From Closterium sp. NIES-65 (taxonomy: Eukaryota > Streptophyta > Zygnematophyceae > Desmidiales > Closteriaceae), in the NCBI GenBank assembly GCA_948144175.1, contig CANXME010002160.1, positions 2,551,501 through 2,615,500 of the forward strand: DNA of 64,000 nucleotides, read 5' to 3'. The position numbers were made by a program, and so were the translations under genes. Position 1 is the first letter of the stretch; each line of letters opens with the position of its first letter. Of the stretch, positions 47,668-59,464 are shown in pieces. The notes below the pieces were generated by a model. That model made no database searches. It was not told the origin of the DNA and saw only the letters and a program-made list of their open reading frames with translations.

Positions 47668-48302
47668 TTTTGAGGTGAGGGTGTGAGGAGGCGTTTGAGG
47701 GTTGTGGTTTGCATATGCTGCAGTTATTTTCACAGCTAGCTACTCAAACTGTAAACTTACACGCCCTAGTCGCATGATGAAAGACCGGTTGTCACTTGGG
47801 CGATCTAGAGACCGACACATAGAGCGCCATGACCGCAACTGTAGTGCCGTGGTGTTTACATGCTTATGCGATCTTTGTAGCTGTTATTTGAACACTCTAG
47901 TTTCTTTGAATGGTGAGTGTACTTAACTTATGCGAGACGATGGGGTATGCTGTATTGCGCACTGAGTGAAACTGCAAACCCCCCTGGGGGGCGCGGTTTG
48001 GTGTTGCAAGTTACAGGTACGTGGCACGCCCGCGTTCCGGCGAGGGACGGAGTCACGGTTGGGGCGTGGGTGTAATCAGAAAGACGCACAACCATTGGTG
48101 CGCAGGTTCGTATCATTGGTGGACACTATTGGGGGGTGTACCAAGTGCGATTGCTTCCTGGGTACGGGGTTCCAATGGTATGCTGATGTGGCACAAGTGT
48201 GGCCTCAGTTGTTAATACAGCAAGAACCGCGAAGCACAAAGAAACCCATGCACTTGCCGGGATTGTGTTTCACCCAGCGTTGCAGCATACTTTTTTGAAG
48301 AA
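47668..48302. other. No gene recognised
   Basis: Spacer between T2 and D. Any N-terminal helix-turn-helix exon of D would be expected here but none is convincing. Confidence 0.45.
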
Positions 48303-49619
48303 ATGGCGTCCCTGGTATCCCTCCTTGAGGCACTGAATGCACCGCCCGAAAAGGTGTTCACTTTCACGGAGTTTCCGTTAATCCCCACACGGGTGCCGTT
48401 AGGCACGTGTGTGGACGAGCGTGAGCAGCTGTCGCGGGAATGGCACATGCCCGTATGCTTTGTGTACAACGCCATAGGACGTGTCCGCAAACCGCCGATC
48501 GTTGTTCTACGACGGGACGACAAGAGGCCAGTACATGAGGGGCGCAAGAAGAATCATGACGTGAAAGTGCGCTACGCCAAGAATGGGCGCTTTTCTAGCG
48601 AGGTGAGCGGGTTCAAAGCTGGGGTTTGTAGGTTGATCGTCGTTGTTTATGAGGTGCAATTTTGGTGGCCATCGTTCTGTACTCATGTTGTCACCACGGA
48701 CATCCGCCGTGTTGTGTGCGCAGTTGTTCACTGAGTTCGTCGACGAGTTAAACGGGGAGTTGCATGCGAAGAACGAGAAGGCGGTGGTGCTGGTGCACAA
48801 CCCTTCGCACACCCTCACCGGGTGTGTGAAACGGACAAGCACGGTGGAGGGGTTTGTCGTGGAGGAGTTGACACGGGTGAAGGTTGTGCAGACATTTGGC
48901 TTGATGCCGGCTGCTGCGTTTTCTGCGATAAATGGTGTTGTGGACACATGGAAGGCAGTTTTCCGGACGTGGTTTCTGCGAACGGCTGTCACGAGAACGG
49001 AGTGGACCCGTGCGGGCATTTTTCCACGGCCGCCGCGGCACGATGTCCTGTACAAGCTGTTCATGGCGTGCAAGTTGACGATGCCGGGGACAATCCAGAG
49101 GATTTGGTGGCGGGCCGGTAGCGTGCCGAAGGGCTGGCTGTCGCGGATGGACAGCTTGAAAGGGAAAGTTGCGGCAGGGATGTTTGACGGTCTGGTGCTG
49201 CAGTTGACAAGTCTGCAGCTGGTGATTGAAGAGTTCAAAGGCAAGTGCAGCAGCACGGCGTTTATGACGGCGTGGGATTTCGTGGGGTGTGACGAAGGCC
49301 TTATTGAGAAGTGGGCGCCAGCGAGGGGTTTGGAGGACGAGTCCGAGGATGAGATTCCGGCATATTTTTGCATTCCGGAGGGGCCGCTAATGCGAGACAG
49401 CCGTAGCTGTCGCTGCGTGAGCCGCATGGTCCATGATGGTTTTGTGAAGCAGGCGGAGGCATTGGGTATTCCACCGCGCGACGTGCCAGAGGAGGCCGGA
49501 GTGGTGAATGAGGAGGTGGTGAGCCGCCTTCGACGCACGCCCACTAAGCGCAACCGGACGGGCCGCTCTAGTGATGAGGGGATCACGTCTGACGCGTCGG
49601 ATGAGGCAGGCCAATCCTG

Positions 49620-49744
49620 TGATGAGAAACGAGAATGAGTGCATAGAGCAGAATGAGGAGTACAAGTGGTAAACCCTAAAGTGTTGTACCCCATATGAAC
49701 TGCCCCACTACAGCCTACACAGACTATAGCATATATGCCTGACA
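49620..49744 (-). repeat. Copia-4 3' LTR
   Basis: 125 bp, TGTCAGGC...CTCATCA read on the minus strand. Confidence 0.93.
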
Positions 49745-49943
49745 CACCCCCATAGGCAAAGTGGGGGAGAACAAGGGGTCACAAGACCAGTCAAGCAAAG
49801 CAAGGCAAGCTCAGGGTGGATCACAACGTCACCACACAGTCCGAGCACAAGAGCAGGGCCACAAGGCCAGTTCACATGCAAGATCATATCTATAAAGGTA
49901 AACAAGCAAGTGCAGGTATAGAAAGAGTACAGTACAAACAAGG

Positions 49944-52900
49944 TCAGGAAGTGAGCAAATGAGGCCAAGTAGGCACAAGACCTAGCATAGCACAGAAGCG
50001 CTGATGATCACAAGGCGGAAGGGCCTTGGTAAAGATATCAGCAGTGTTGGCCTCAGAGGCCACGTAGGTGAGGCAAAGCTGACCACGCTGCTGCAGCTCA
50101 CGAGCCAGGAAGTAGCGAAGAGCAATGTGCTTCGTTCTATGCTCCAATCTGTGCTCCCGACACAAGGCCAGCATGGCCTTGTTGTCTACGTACAGCACTA
50201 GAGGAGAACGAGGCGGCTCTCCTAGGTCAGTCAGCAGGTAGGTGAGCCAGCGCAGCTCCTGTGCAGCCATGGCCCCCGCGTAGATCTCAGCCTTACAGCT
50301 GGAGGTGAGAACAGAAGACAAGCGGGTAGACTGCCACAAAACAGAGCCGGAGCCAAGGCTGAAGGTGTAACCCTGTGACGACCGCTGTGTCGGCTGGTCG
50401 TCAGCCCAAGAAGCGTCTGCGTGAGCAATGAGGACCACTCGGCGTCGCCCTCCAAGCCCTAGCCCCATGCCCGACGTACTGCACACGTAGCACAACACCC
50501 TCTTTGCCGCAGCCATGTGCTCTGGTCGGTGTCTCCCAGGAGCAACATAGCGTGCCAAGATGCTACGACGGTATGCAAGGTCAGGTCGTGTGCAGGTCAT
50601 CAGGTACATGAGGCAGCCAACAAGCTCTGGGTACGGGCCACTCGGCTCTACGGACTCATCCGAAGGCAGAGCTGAGAGCGAGTGGCGAGTAGACAGAGGA
50701 GTGGCCTGAGGCGAGGAGTACGTGAAGTCGAAGCGCTGAAGGACCTGCTGCACCATGTGAGACTTAGTCAGGGTAATGGTGCGCTGTGCTCTGTCCCGGG
50801 TGATCTGCGAGCCAAGGTAGCTGCGCAGTTCACCCAGGTCTGTGCACGTGTGTCTCTTCTGCAGCTCAGACTTCACGTGGGCGAGTCCAGCAGTGTCAGC
50901 AGTGACAAAGACCAAGTCGTCGATGTACACGAGGATGTAGAACGGCGGCAAAGAGGTGTCGGTGCGCAGAAACAGCGACGGGCCGGCTGTAGAAGGAGCA
51001 AACCCAAGAGCCGCAAGTGTAGTCCTCAGTGTGTCGTGCCACTCACGTGGCGCCTGGCGGAGACCATAGACTGGCCGCCGGAGGCTCCACTGGGTACCAG
51101 GAGGAAACAACCCAGTGAAGCCAAGTGGGCGGCGCATCCAGATCTCCTCATGCAGACTGCCCTGCAGGAAAGCAGTGCTGAAGTCAAGAGAGTGAAGCTC
51201 GTAGTCGCGCTGAGCGGCTATGTGCAGCAGCACCCGAAGAGTGGTCATCTTCGGGGTGGGAGAGAAGGTCTGAAAGTAGTCAACTCCCTGCCGCTGACTG
51301 AAGCCTCGAGCCACGTAACGCGCCTTGAAGATAGGCGGAGAACCCGGCGGCCGCTTCACCCTGAAAATCCACATGCCACTGACGATGTTCGCCCCAGGTG
51401 GGGGAACCTCGTCGACGTAGGTGCCTGTGGACTTCCAGGAAGCCATCTCTGCGTCCATGGCTGACTGCCATTGAGAGGAGTAGGGACCCTCGATCGCCTC
51501 AGCGTACGATCGAGGAGTCGGGATGTCTGGTGCATCCGAGTCTCCCTCAGGGGAAATCAGCGTGGACACGAGATGAGGCAAAGCAGCAGCAAAACACTGG
51601 AACTCCTCCTGCCTGTCCTCAAGGACGTCCGTGCTAAGAGCACACCCACCCCCGACGGACGGAGGACAGACAGACTCGGACTCAGCAACAAGACTAGTGG
51701 CGTAGTCTAGACGACAGCGAGCAGCGAAGTCGACAAGCTCAGCCACTAAGGCAGACGCAGTAGTGGACTCAAAGGATTGGTCAGTGACAATAGTGGCCAG
51801 GAGACGCGTGACAGTAGGACTGGCAGCACGAAGAAAGTCAGACTCAGGGTCAGGAAGGATAGGAAGAGAGGACTCTGGAGGAGACGGCAACGGGACACGA
51901 AGGGGAGCAGTGGGAGGACGCAGTGCCATCTGGTGTGTGCCCGGAACCGCAGGAGGACGCGGACGCGGAACACGAAGACTAGTGCGAGCAGTGCAAACAG
52001 GCGACGCAGGACAAGACGCAGGCTCACGACGCTCAGCAAGACCTCCAGTTGGACCAGTGTAGGGAGAAGGAGCAGGTAGAGGGGAGGCGGGCTGTAACTG
52101 TGACTGCGACTGGACAGGCTGTGGACACTCTAAGGGAGGAGCAGGACCAGTAGAAGGCGGGAGACCAAGACCCTGCTCAAGGAGCGGAACGAAGTACGGC
52201 CGTAGCCGCACAGCGCCTCCAAAACCAGCAGGGACAGCACAAGTACCCCCAGTGGCGGCACAAGCGCCAGCAGCACCTCCAGCTCCAACAGCGCCAACTC
52301 CAGCACCCTCAAACGCACAAGCGCCAGCAAAACCACCAGCGCCAACACCCCCAGCAGCTCTAGCTCCAGCAGCTCCAGCAGCACCAGCTCCAGCAGGACC
52401 GGCAGCTCTAGTACCGCCAGCAGTTCCAGCACGACCAACTCCAGCAGCCCCAGTAGCACCCCCAGGCCCAGCACCTCCAGCACCGCCAGTACGAGTACCT
52501 CCGGGACCAGTAGCAACAGTAGTACCTCCTGCTCCAGCAGCACGGCTCCAGCGCCAGGCAAACCACTCGCGCAGCTCTTGTGGAGAGAGTGGCTCTCGCC
52601 TCGACGAAGCACCGCCGGCGGCCACACGAGCAGACCCAGCGCCCTCAGGCTCCGCACCCCCAGACTCCGCACCCCCATGCTCCACACCCCCAGGCTCAGC
52701 ACCTCCAGACTCAGCACCCCCACACTCAGCACCCCCAGTCTCAGCACCCCCAGGCTCAGCACCCTTAGACCCGGCACCCGCAGGCTCAGCACCTCTAGCA
52801 GCAGCAGAGTCAACACCTACCTTGACACGCTCGACTGCGTCTACCTGGGACACACCTGACGGGGCAGGACCCTGAGGGTGGAGGGGGTCTACCGGGGGAG

Positions 52901-55859
52901 GACCTGGTGCAAGGAAGAGCTGCGGCCGGGGAAGGGGCGCGGCACGGTAGGGGAAAAGACGGTAGTAAGGCACCGACTCGTCAAAGGTGACGTCTTGGGA
53001 GGACAGAACACGGCGCAAGGCGGGGGGGTAAAACTGCCAACCAGGCGCGTCAGGGGGGAAGCCAAGGAAGACGCAAGGAACAGCACGGGGGGACAGCTTG
53101 TCCGCAGACAAGTCGCGGACAAACGCCCGAGATCCCGAGACCCGAAACGCAGACACATCGCCAACCTTCCCCGTCCACCGCAAGGTGGGGGAGGTCTCTG
53201 GCAAGGAGACCCGGGGCTGAAGGTTGAGCTGATGCGCCGCGTGCTGAACCGCAAACGGCCAGAGAAAATGGGGGGCAGCCGCATGGATCATGGACGTACG
53301 AGCGACGTCCATGACCATGCCAATGCGGCGCTCAGCAATCCCATTTTGCTGTGGAGAGGCCAGAAGCGTGAAGGTCTGGCGGATGCCCTGTGCACGACAC
53401 AAGGCTCCCAGACGGGCAGAGGAAAACTCCCCGCCTCTGTCAGAGTGCAGACGCAGAACACGAAAGTCGGAGCCGGAACTCTCTCTGAGCTGGAGACGAG
53501 TTGCGCGGATCCAGTCGATCAACACCTCAGTGACGTCGCCCTTGCTGCGCAAGGGGAAGACCATGGTGTAACGCGAGTAGTCGTCAACCACCAACAGGAA
53601 GTAACGCTCGTGACCCTGGCCACGGACGCGGGCGGGGCCCCACACGTCCATGTGAAGAGTCGGCAACGGAGCCTATGTCGGAGGAAACTCGGAGGAGTGA
53701 GGGGCGGCGCGCTGTCGCCCCTCGACGCAGGGGACGCAGGTAGGGGCAGGCCCCGGAGGTAGAGGAGGGAGAGACCGGGGGAGACCAGAGACAAGGACAC
53801 GGGAGGCCATGCCTCGGAGACGAGGCAGGGAGGGGTGACCAAGGCGGTGGTGCCAAAGGAGAGTCTGGTAAGACAGGAGACGACACGAGCAGGGAGCAGA
53901 CTCAGGACTAGACCTGGACGCTGCAGCAAACCCCTGACTCGACGCAGCGACCTGACCAGGCTCAGCAGCCGGAGGAGACTCAGTAGTGAGGGTGTACAGG
54001 CTCGACCCCGGCCGACGGGTGAACGTGGCCAAGTGTTTGCCTGTCCGAGCACACGTGCAGTGGGTCACCCGCTGACTCGGAGGAGTGAACTGGTCAACCC
54101 CCCTATCCTGTAGATCAGCGCCACTCACCAAGTTCGTAGAGAACAAGGGGAGGTAGAGACCTGACAGGGTGCCAGAGGGGGCTGCCAGACACGGTAAGAC
54201 AGTGGAGAAACGAGCAAGGACAGGACCCCCAGAGGGGTCCGCTAGGGAGACCGCAACCGGCCGACTAAGCGGCGTAAGTGTGGTGCGGTCTCGAAAGAAG
54301 GAGCGGGAAGCACCCGAGTCAAGGGGGAAGGTGTGTAAGGCCTGAGCCGACGTGGTACCTGAGAGGGCAGACTCACCAGCACCTGGGGCAGCAGACGCGC
54401 TAGCACCTAGAGCAGCAGCCTCACCAGCACCTTGAGCAGCAGTCTCAATGCCCGGGTCAGGCGGAACACACAGGTAACAGTCACCCTCATAACTATCAGC
54501 AACAGCATACATGGCAGTAAGAATAGCATCAAAGTCAAGATCAAAGATAGCAACCCCCGCCCTAGACAGCTCTCCCCAGCGAGGGATCTCAGAGGCCTCA
54601 GGGAACTGGTGACGCCACGCATCCATCAAGCGGCCGAAACAGCGCTGGGTGGAGTGCGGGCCCCCGCACTGCTCACCAGCGCGGTCGCCGGTGCGGAGAA
54701 CGTAGGTGCAAAGACCCGTACCCCAACCGCGCTGACGCGCAGCGTACCACTCACGAAGCTGCTGAGGGGACAGGGTCTCACGACTGCGCTGCTGCTGCTG
54801 GCGCGTACCTCCACTGGAGCCACTCCTCTGCGCAGAGCTGAGACCAGGTCCATTGCTGCCGCCGCCGCCTCCGCCACCTCCGCTGCCTCCGCCGCCTCCA
54901 CCACCTCCGCCGCCTCCGCTCCCTCCGCCTCCGCCGCTGCCTCCTCCGCCTCCACTGCTGCCACCGACACCTCCACCCCCGCCACCACTCCCAGCACCAC
55001 CCCCACCCCCTCCACTGCCTCCACCACCACCTCCACCGCCCCCGCTAGCCCCTCCAGCGCCCTTGCCCCCCTTGCCCTTGCCGGTGCGGCGTCTCCCGCT
55101 AGGGGTAGACGCAGCGCCGACCGACTCAAAACCAGCGAGGTCGGCCGCAGCAGCAGAAGCAATAGAGGGCAAGAGGGGGGAGGGGGAACACCCCTCAAAG
55201 ACGGGGGTGCGAGGGTCACTGCGAGAGGCTCCTACAGCGACTATGCTCTTCTTTGCTGCTAGGAGGCCCTTCTCAAGGAGGCCAACGGTGAGAGTGGTGG
55301 GGCAAACTGAGAGGAAGTGGTCTCTGACTACGCGAAGAGAGTCAGGGAGCCAGGTGACTATGTAGTAGAGGGTGATGTACATGGGGGGGGGGGGGGAGTT
55401 CTTGGCGCAGAACTCAGCAGGAAGCGCAGCGCGGTAGCGAGTGTCACTAGTGCGGAGGTGCATAATGAGGTCAGCGAGTGTGGGAAAGGCAGCAAGGTCA
55501 GGGAAGAGGTACGGTAGCATGAGGCGGCTCAGTGCAGCAGTGGCAGGGGAAGAGTAGCGTGCAACTACAACGTCGTACAAGGTCTGAGCACTCTTGTACT
55601 GGCTAAAGTGTGCACGCTCAGTGGTCGGTAATTGGGGACGCACAGCAAGGCGAGCAGCAGCATCGCGTGTGGCCCACTGTGAACGACTAGTGCTGTCAGC
55701 AGTGGCAAGCGGGGCAGGAGAGACACCAAAGGTGAGATCGAACAGAGAGAGTCCGTCTGCCCTATCGCACTGGAGAAATAGCTAGAGGTCATCGACCCAG
55801 ACCTCAAAGTCAACGGCACGGCCCTCAGCATCAAAAGTAAGGACACTGGGGGTAGCCAT
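49944..55859 (-). pseudogene. Copia-4 gag-pol polyprotein with two nonsense codons
   Basis: A single frame of 1,972 codons from ATG at 55859 to TGA at 49944. In order: gag; a basic patch and a long Gly-rich linker (about 55080-54850); a Cys/His motif C-x13-C-x3-H-x4-C (near 54700) in place of the normal CCHC knuckle; protease LDSGAS; His/Cys integrase finger (LLWHHRLGH ... CVPC); integrase core; a linker of GGAEP-type pentapeptides; RT with YIDD (near 50925); RNase H with DNKAML and the conserved C-terminal ADIFTKALP. Stops: TAG at 55784-55782 (codon 26, Gln in copia-5) and TAG at 53675-53673 (codon 729, Glu in copia-5). Otherwise intact, so it decayed recently. Confidence 0.93.
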
Positions 55860-55929
55860 GACTGTAGTGGCCTAGCAGGAAGTGAGCTCACCAGTCCGAG
55901 GAAGGAGGGCCGGGGAGTACCGGTAGGAA

Positions 55930-56870
55930 CAGCAGCAGCTCGGCGGCTCGGCGGCAGGGCGGCTCGGCTGCTCGGCGGCTCGGCGGCTCGGCGGCAGGGT
56001 GGCTCGGCTGCTGGGCGGCTCGGCTGCTGGGCGGCTCGGCGGCAAGGCGGCTCGGCTGCTGGGCGGCTCGGCGGCAGGGCGGCTCGGATGCTGGGCGGCT
56101 CGGCTGCTGGGCGGCTCGGCGGTAGGGCGGCTCGGCTGCTGGGCGGCTCGGCGGCAGGGCGGCTCGACTGCTGGGCTGCTCGGCGGCTCGGTCGCTGGGC
56201 GGCTGAGCAGTGACAAGGCCGCTAGGGGAGGGCGACGGGGCCGCAGGTGACGGCAACGGGGCCGTAGGTGGCGGCGAGGCCGCAGGTGGCGGCTGCGTGG
56301 CCGCAGGTGGCGGCGACGGGGCCGCTGGTGGCAGCGACGGGGCCGCACGTGGCGGCGACGGGGCCGCAAGGGGCCTAGACGGGGCCGCGGAGGGGCCGTA
56401 AGGGGCCGAGACAGGGCCGTAGCGGGGCCACAAGGGGCCTAGACGGGGCTGCGGAGGGGCCGTAAGAGGCCTAGACGGGGCCGTAGCGGGGCCGTAAGGG
56501 GCCTAGACGGAGCCGCGGAGGGGCCGTAAGGGGCCTAGACGGGGCCGTAGCGGGGCCGCAAGGGGCCTAGACGTGGCCGCAGAGGGGCCGTAAGGGGCCT
56601 AGACGGGGCCGTAGCGGGGCCGCAAGGGGCCTAGACGGGGCCGCGGAGGGGCCGTAAGGAGCCTAGACGGGGCTGTAAGGGGCCGGAAAGGGCGCCGCGA
56701 GGGGCCGAAAGGGGCCGCGCGAGGGCCGTAAGGGCGACGCGAGGGGCCTTACGGGGCCGTAAGGGGCCGTAAGGGCGGCGCGAGGGGCCGTAGAGGGCGG
56801 CGCGAGGGGCCGTAAGGGCGGCGCGAGGGGCCGTAAGGGCGGCCAAAGGGGCCGTGAGAGGGGCCACTAA
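55930..56870. repeat. GC-rich minisatellites in copia-4 leader
   Basis: Two arrays in the untranslated leader: GGCGGCTCGGCTGCT-type units at about 55930-56200 and GGGGCCGTAAGGGGCCTAGAC-type units at about 56330-56870. Confidence 0.88.
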
Positions 56871-56986
56871 GGGCGGCTCGAAGGTAGGGAGGGCACACAG
56901 AGCGCGACTCGCGCAGGAGTGAAGCGCGCTCCGGGCAGGAAAAAAAAGTATCGTGGTGGGCCCTAGGTAGCGTTCCCACTAGGGAA

Positions 56987-57000
56987 CCTGCTCGATACCA
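56987..57000 (-). other. Copia-4 primer-binding site
   Basis: TGGTATCGAGCAGG on the minus strand, directly next to the 5' LTR; identical to the copia-5 site and different from the TGGTATCAGAGC used by copia-1 and copia-2. Confidence 0.8.
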
Positions 57001-57125
57001 TGATGAGAAACGAGAATGAGTGCATTGAGCAGAATGAGGAGTACAAGTGGTAAACCCTAAAGTGTTGTACCCCATATGAACTGCCCCACTACAGCCTACA
57101 CAGACTAGAGCATATATGCGTGACA
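57001..57125 (-). repeat. Copia-4 5' LTR
   Basis: 125 bp, matching 49620-49744. Confidence 0.93.
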
Positions 57126-57187
57126 TCCCGGAAGGGGGTGGTGCTGTTCCCAGTGGAGGATGACAAAGAGAGCGTCGTACGCTTGGT

Positions 57188-57740
57188 CTAGGGCTATAGG
57201 GTGGCTATGCTTTATCTTAGTGGTATGGGGGGGCTGAACATAGGGAGCACTATGCGACGATGGCGTCACAATGTTTCAGCTAATGTGTGTGTTCGGATTG
57301 CATGAGCTGTGAATTGGGCGATATTATTTCCATCTGTTGTGTTTGCTACTCAATAACGAATGCACTTATGTATCACGTGTGTTGTTTTGTCGGTTAGCGT
57401 TTAGTAGTTTGGGGATAGGCTGCAAACCCTAAGGGGATCGTTCTCGCGGCAGTGTACAAACACATAACGCAAAACACAAGCGAGTGTTCCTTGTATGCGG
57501 TGCCAAGGTATGCTTTTTCGTCGAACCGCGTCTGCCAATGTGCGAGATTTCCCGAGCCGCTCTGGAATTTGGACGTTCCGAAGCGCAAACCGCCTGGCAT
57601 CCGGCTGCCTTTCTCAGTGTGCGGGACTTAGTGGCATTTTGGGTAAGATGCAATTTCGGGTTGTTAATTTTCGGATACTATTCTGCAGCTTTTGTGCAAC
57701 TTTCCTGCAACTCTGATACTTTAACTCGAAAATTGGCCAA
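57188..57740. other. No gene recognised
   Basis: 3' flank of gene D up to the right end of transposon 2. A few TTGCAAC-like motifs near 57680-57715 are the only structure seen. Confidence 0.5.
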
Positions 57741-57765
57741 ACCCTTTTTCGCGATGTACAGGTCA
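57741..57765 (-). repeat. Transposon 2 right inverted repeat (tentative)
   Basis: The reverse complement gives TGACCTGT and then ACATCGCGAAAAAGGG, matching 36515-36537 apart from a GT insertion. Confidence 0.5.
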
Positions 57766-57800
57766 ATTTAGGGTTAGGTTGGGGTAAGAAGATTTTGCAG

Positions 57801-57983
57801 ACATCCCACCGAGTCACGCTCATTTCGTTCAACGTGGTCTGTAACCACTGCACAGCCATACAGGATCATCCGGAGACAATGCTCACGTTGCGATGGTTGG
57901 AGCTTGATGCGCGCCTGGCTCGGCGTTACGTACGCGGCAGCTTGGACTCCAGCAACAACTGGGAGACCATCCGCCGGTACACG
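57801..57983 (+). pseudogene. Orphan exon of an unknown gene
   Basis: A 61-codon open stretch bounded by a good acceptor (GATTTTGCAG) and a donor (GTAGGC), phase 0 on both sides. It contains CNHC and a charged stretch (RWLELDARLARRYVRG). I cannot connect it to any flanking exon. It lies 36 bases outside the right end of transposon 2, directly before a large AGT array, and could be a remnant of another cassette or a host gene. Confidence 0.35.
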
Positions 57984-57991
57984 GTAGGCAC

Positions 57992-58312
<321 letters not shown>

Positions 58313-58896
58313 CAGCGGACGCGAGAAGCATGACGACGACCAGCACGCGACAGACAAAGCACAGGAAGAGTTTCGAGTTTCGCGCCATAACAGTTGAGCC
58401 TCGACTGGGGAAAAGATCTGGCGGGTTGCAAATGTCTCCTAAAAGGTTTCTGCTAGAAACCTGCTGTCCTAAAACGTTTTCTCACAAAACCAACGTTTGT
58501 GTTGTTGTGACAGAAACCAGGAAGCTAGTGCGGGTTGTTTTTGCCTCAACTGACTAGGTCCAGCCCAGTCAAGTCAGGTCAGGCTTCATCGGTTACGGCA
58601 GAATCGGGTAATTACATTCTGGGTAACCAACATTAAGCCCGCTGACATCAAAAGTCACTTACGTGGCTCGATGGTACCCGTCAGATCATGCGCGCCCCTT
58701 GGTGGTACCCATCTTCCCTCCGTGGTACCCATCTTCCCTGCGTGGTACCCATCAACTGTGCGCGAATTCCCTGACTGGTACCGCAACATTTCAACTGAGT
58801 TGTACACCGTACAACAAGGGTTTCAATGCGTTTTTAACTATATTGTCTTAACGTTTACAAGCTCAATAGAGTCCGAAGCCCGAAGTGCCAAATAAT
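58313..58896. other. No gene recognised
   Basis: A short run of GGTACCC-containing repeats near 58670-58750 is visible; nothing else is supported. Confidence 0.55.
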
Positions 58897-59017
58897 TGTC
58901 AAATTATAATATTGTGTAGGCTATAGTGGGGTAGCCTATATGGGGTACACATTTCTAGGGTTGCATATTTGTATCACTTCCATTCTTTAGTCAATCATTT
59001 TCGTTCTACTTTCCTCA
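58897..59017 (+). repeat. Copia-5 5' LTR
   Basis: 121 bp, starts TGTCAAATT and ends TTTCCTCA. Alignable with the copia-4 LTR (shared GTGTAGGCT and AGTGGGG blocks) but clearly diverged. Confidence 0.8.
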
Positions 59018-59031
59018 TGGTATCGAGCAGG
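59018..59031 (+). other. Copia-5 primer-binding site
   Basis: TGGTATCGAGCAGG directly after the LTR. Confidence 0.8.
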
Positions 59032-59119
59032 CTCCCCCGTGGGAACTGTGCCTAGGGCCCACCACATCGATCTTTTTTTTCCTGCCCGAAGCGCGCTCAG
59101 CCCGAGTCGCGCTCCGGGC

Positions 59120-59365
59120 TCTCACCTCTTCGAGCCGCCCTTCTCAGCTGCCCCGCCGCCCTTCTCAGCGGCCCCGCCGCCCTTCGCTGCAGCCCCGCCG
59201 CCCCACATTGCGGCCCCGCCGCCCTTCTTCGCGGCCCTGCCGCCCTTCGCTGCGGCCGCGCCCCCCCTCGCTACGACCCCGCCGCCGTTCGCTGCGGCCC
59301 CGCCGCCCGTCTCAGCGGCCCCGCCGCCCTTCTTCGCGGCCTCGCCGCCCTTCGCCGTGCTGCTG
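59120..59365. repeat. GC-rich repeats in copia-5 leader
   Basis: Units of about 21-24 bp like GCGGCCCCGCCGCCCTTCGCT in the untranslated leader, a different unit from that in the copia-4 leader. Confidence 0.8.
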
Positions 59366-59464
59366 TACTGCTAAACTGCCCGACCCGCCCTGTCTGGTGA
59401 GAGCAGCGCTTCTGTCACTGCACTGCCCCTGTCCTACAGTTGGTACTGCTAGTCTACTGCTGTC

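Larger units (their letters stand above)
49620..57125 (-). mobile_element. Copia-4: full-length Ty1/copia element on the minus strand
   Basis: 7.5 kb with 125-bp LTRs (57001-57125 is the 5' LTR, 49620-49744 the 3' LTR) that differ at three positions by eye. The primer site (56987-57000) and a CTATGGGGGTG purine tract (about 49745-49755) are in place. Flanks TCCTG (49615-49619) and TCCCG (57126-57130) are a one-mismatch target duplication. Gene order gag, protease, integrase, RT, RNase H. It interrupts gene D in antisense orientation. Confidence 0.95.
48303..57187 (+). pseudogene. Gene D: CENP-B/Tigger-like DDE protein without its triad, split by copia-4
   Basis: DDE_1-family proteins are transposases or domesticated DNA-binding proteins. 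Exon 1 is 48303-48602, a GT-AG intron 48603-48723, exon 2 48724-49619 resuming after copia-4 at 57131 and ending at TAG 57185-57187; phases agree. The fold is recognisable from YNAIGRVRKPPIVV, then RYAKNGRFSSELFTEFVDEL, then VVLVHNPSHT and a motif matching the usual PLDQGVI. The expected acidic residues are replaced: FTFTEFP for the DE motif, His in LVHN, and SAINGVV for the third. The frame is nonetheless open for over 400 codons, which hints at a kept non-catalytic role before copia-4 arrived. No N-terminal CENP-B helix-turn-helix was found. Copia-4 now ends the frame at 49638. Confidence 0.65.
36515..57765. mobile_element. Transposon 2: large C-U-T-D DNA transposon
   Basis: It carries genes C2, U2-AP2, T2 and D in a 21.3-kb span that includes element B, a TRIM and copia-4. 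The ends share a 16-base exact inverted match (ACATCGCGAAAAAGGG) next to TGACCT, with a 2-base difference in spacing. TTGCAAC-like subterminal motifs lie just inside both ends. The terminal core resembles that of transposon 1. No target duplication was found. T2 lacks its catalytic centre, so movement would need a helper transposase. Confidence 0.5.

Noticed and set aside
50682..51464. 260-codon plus-strand frame
   Set aside because: Shadow of the copia-4 RT region on the opposite strand.
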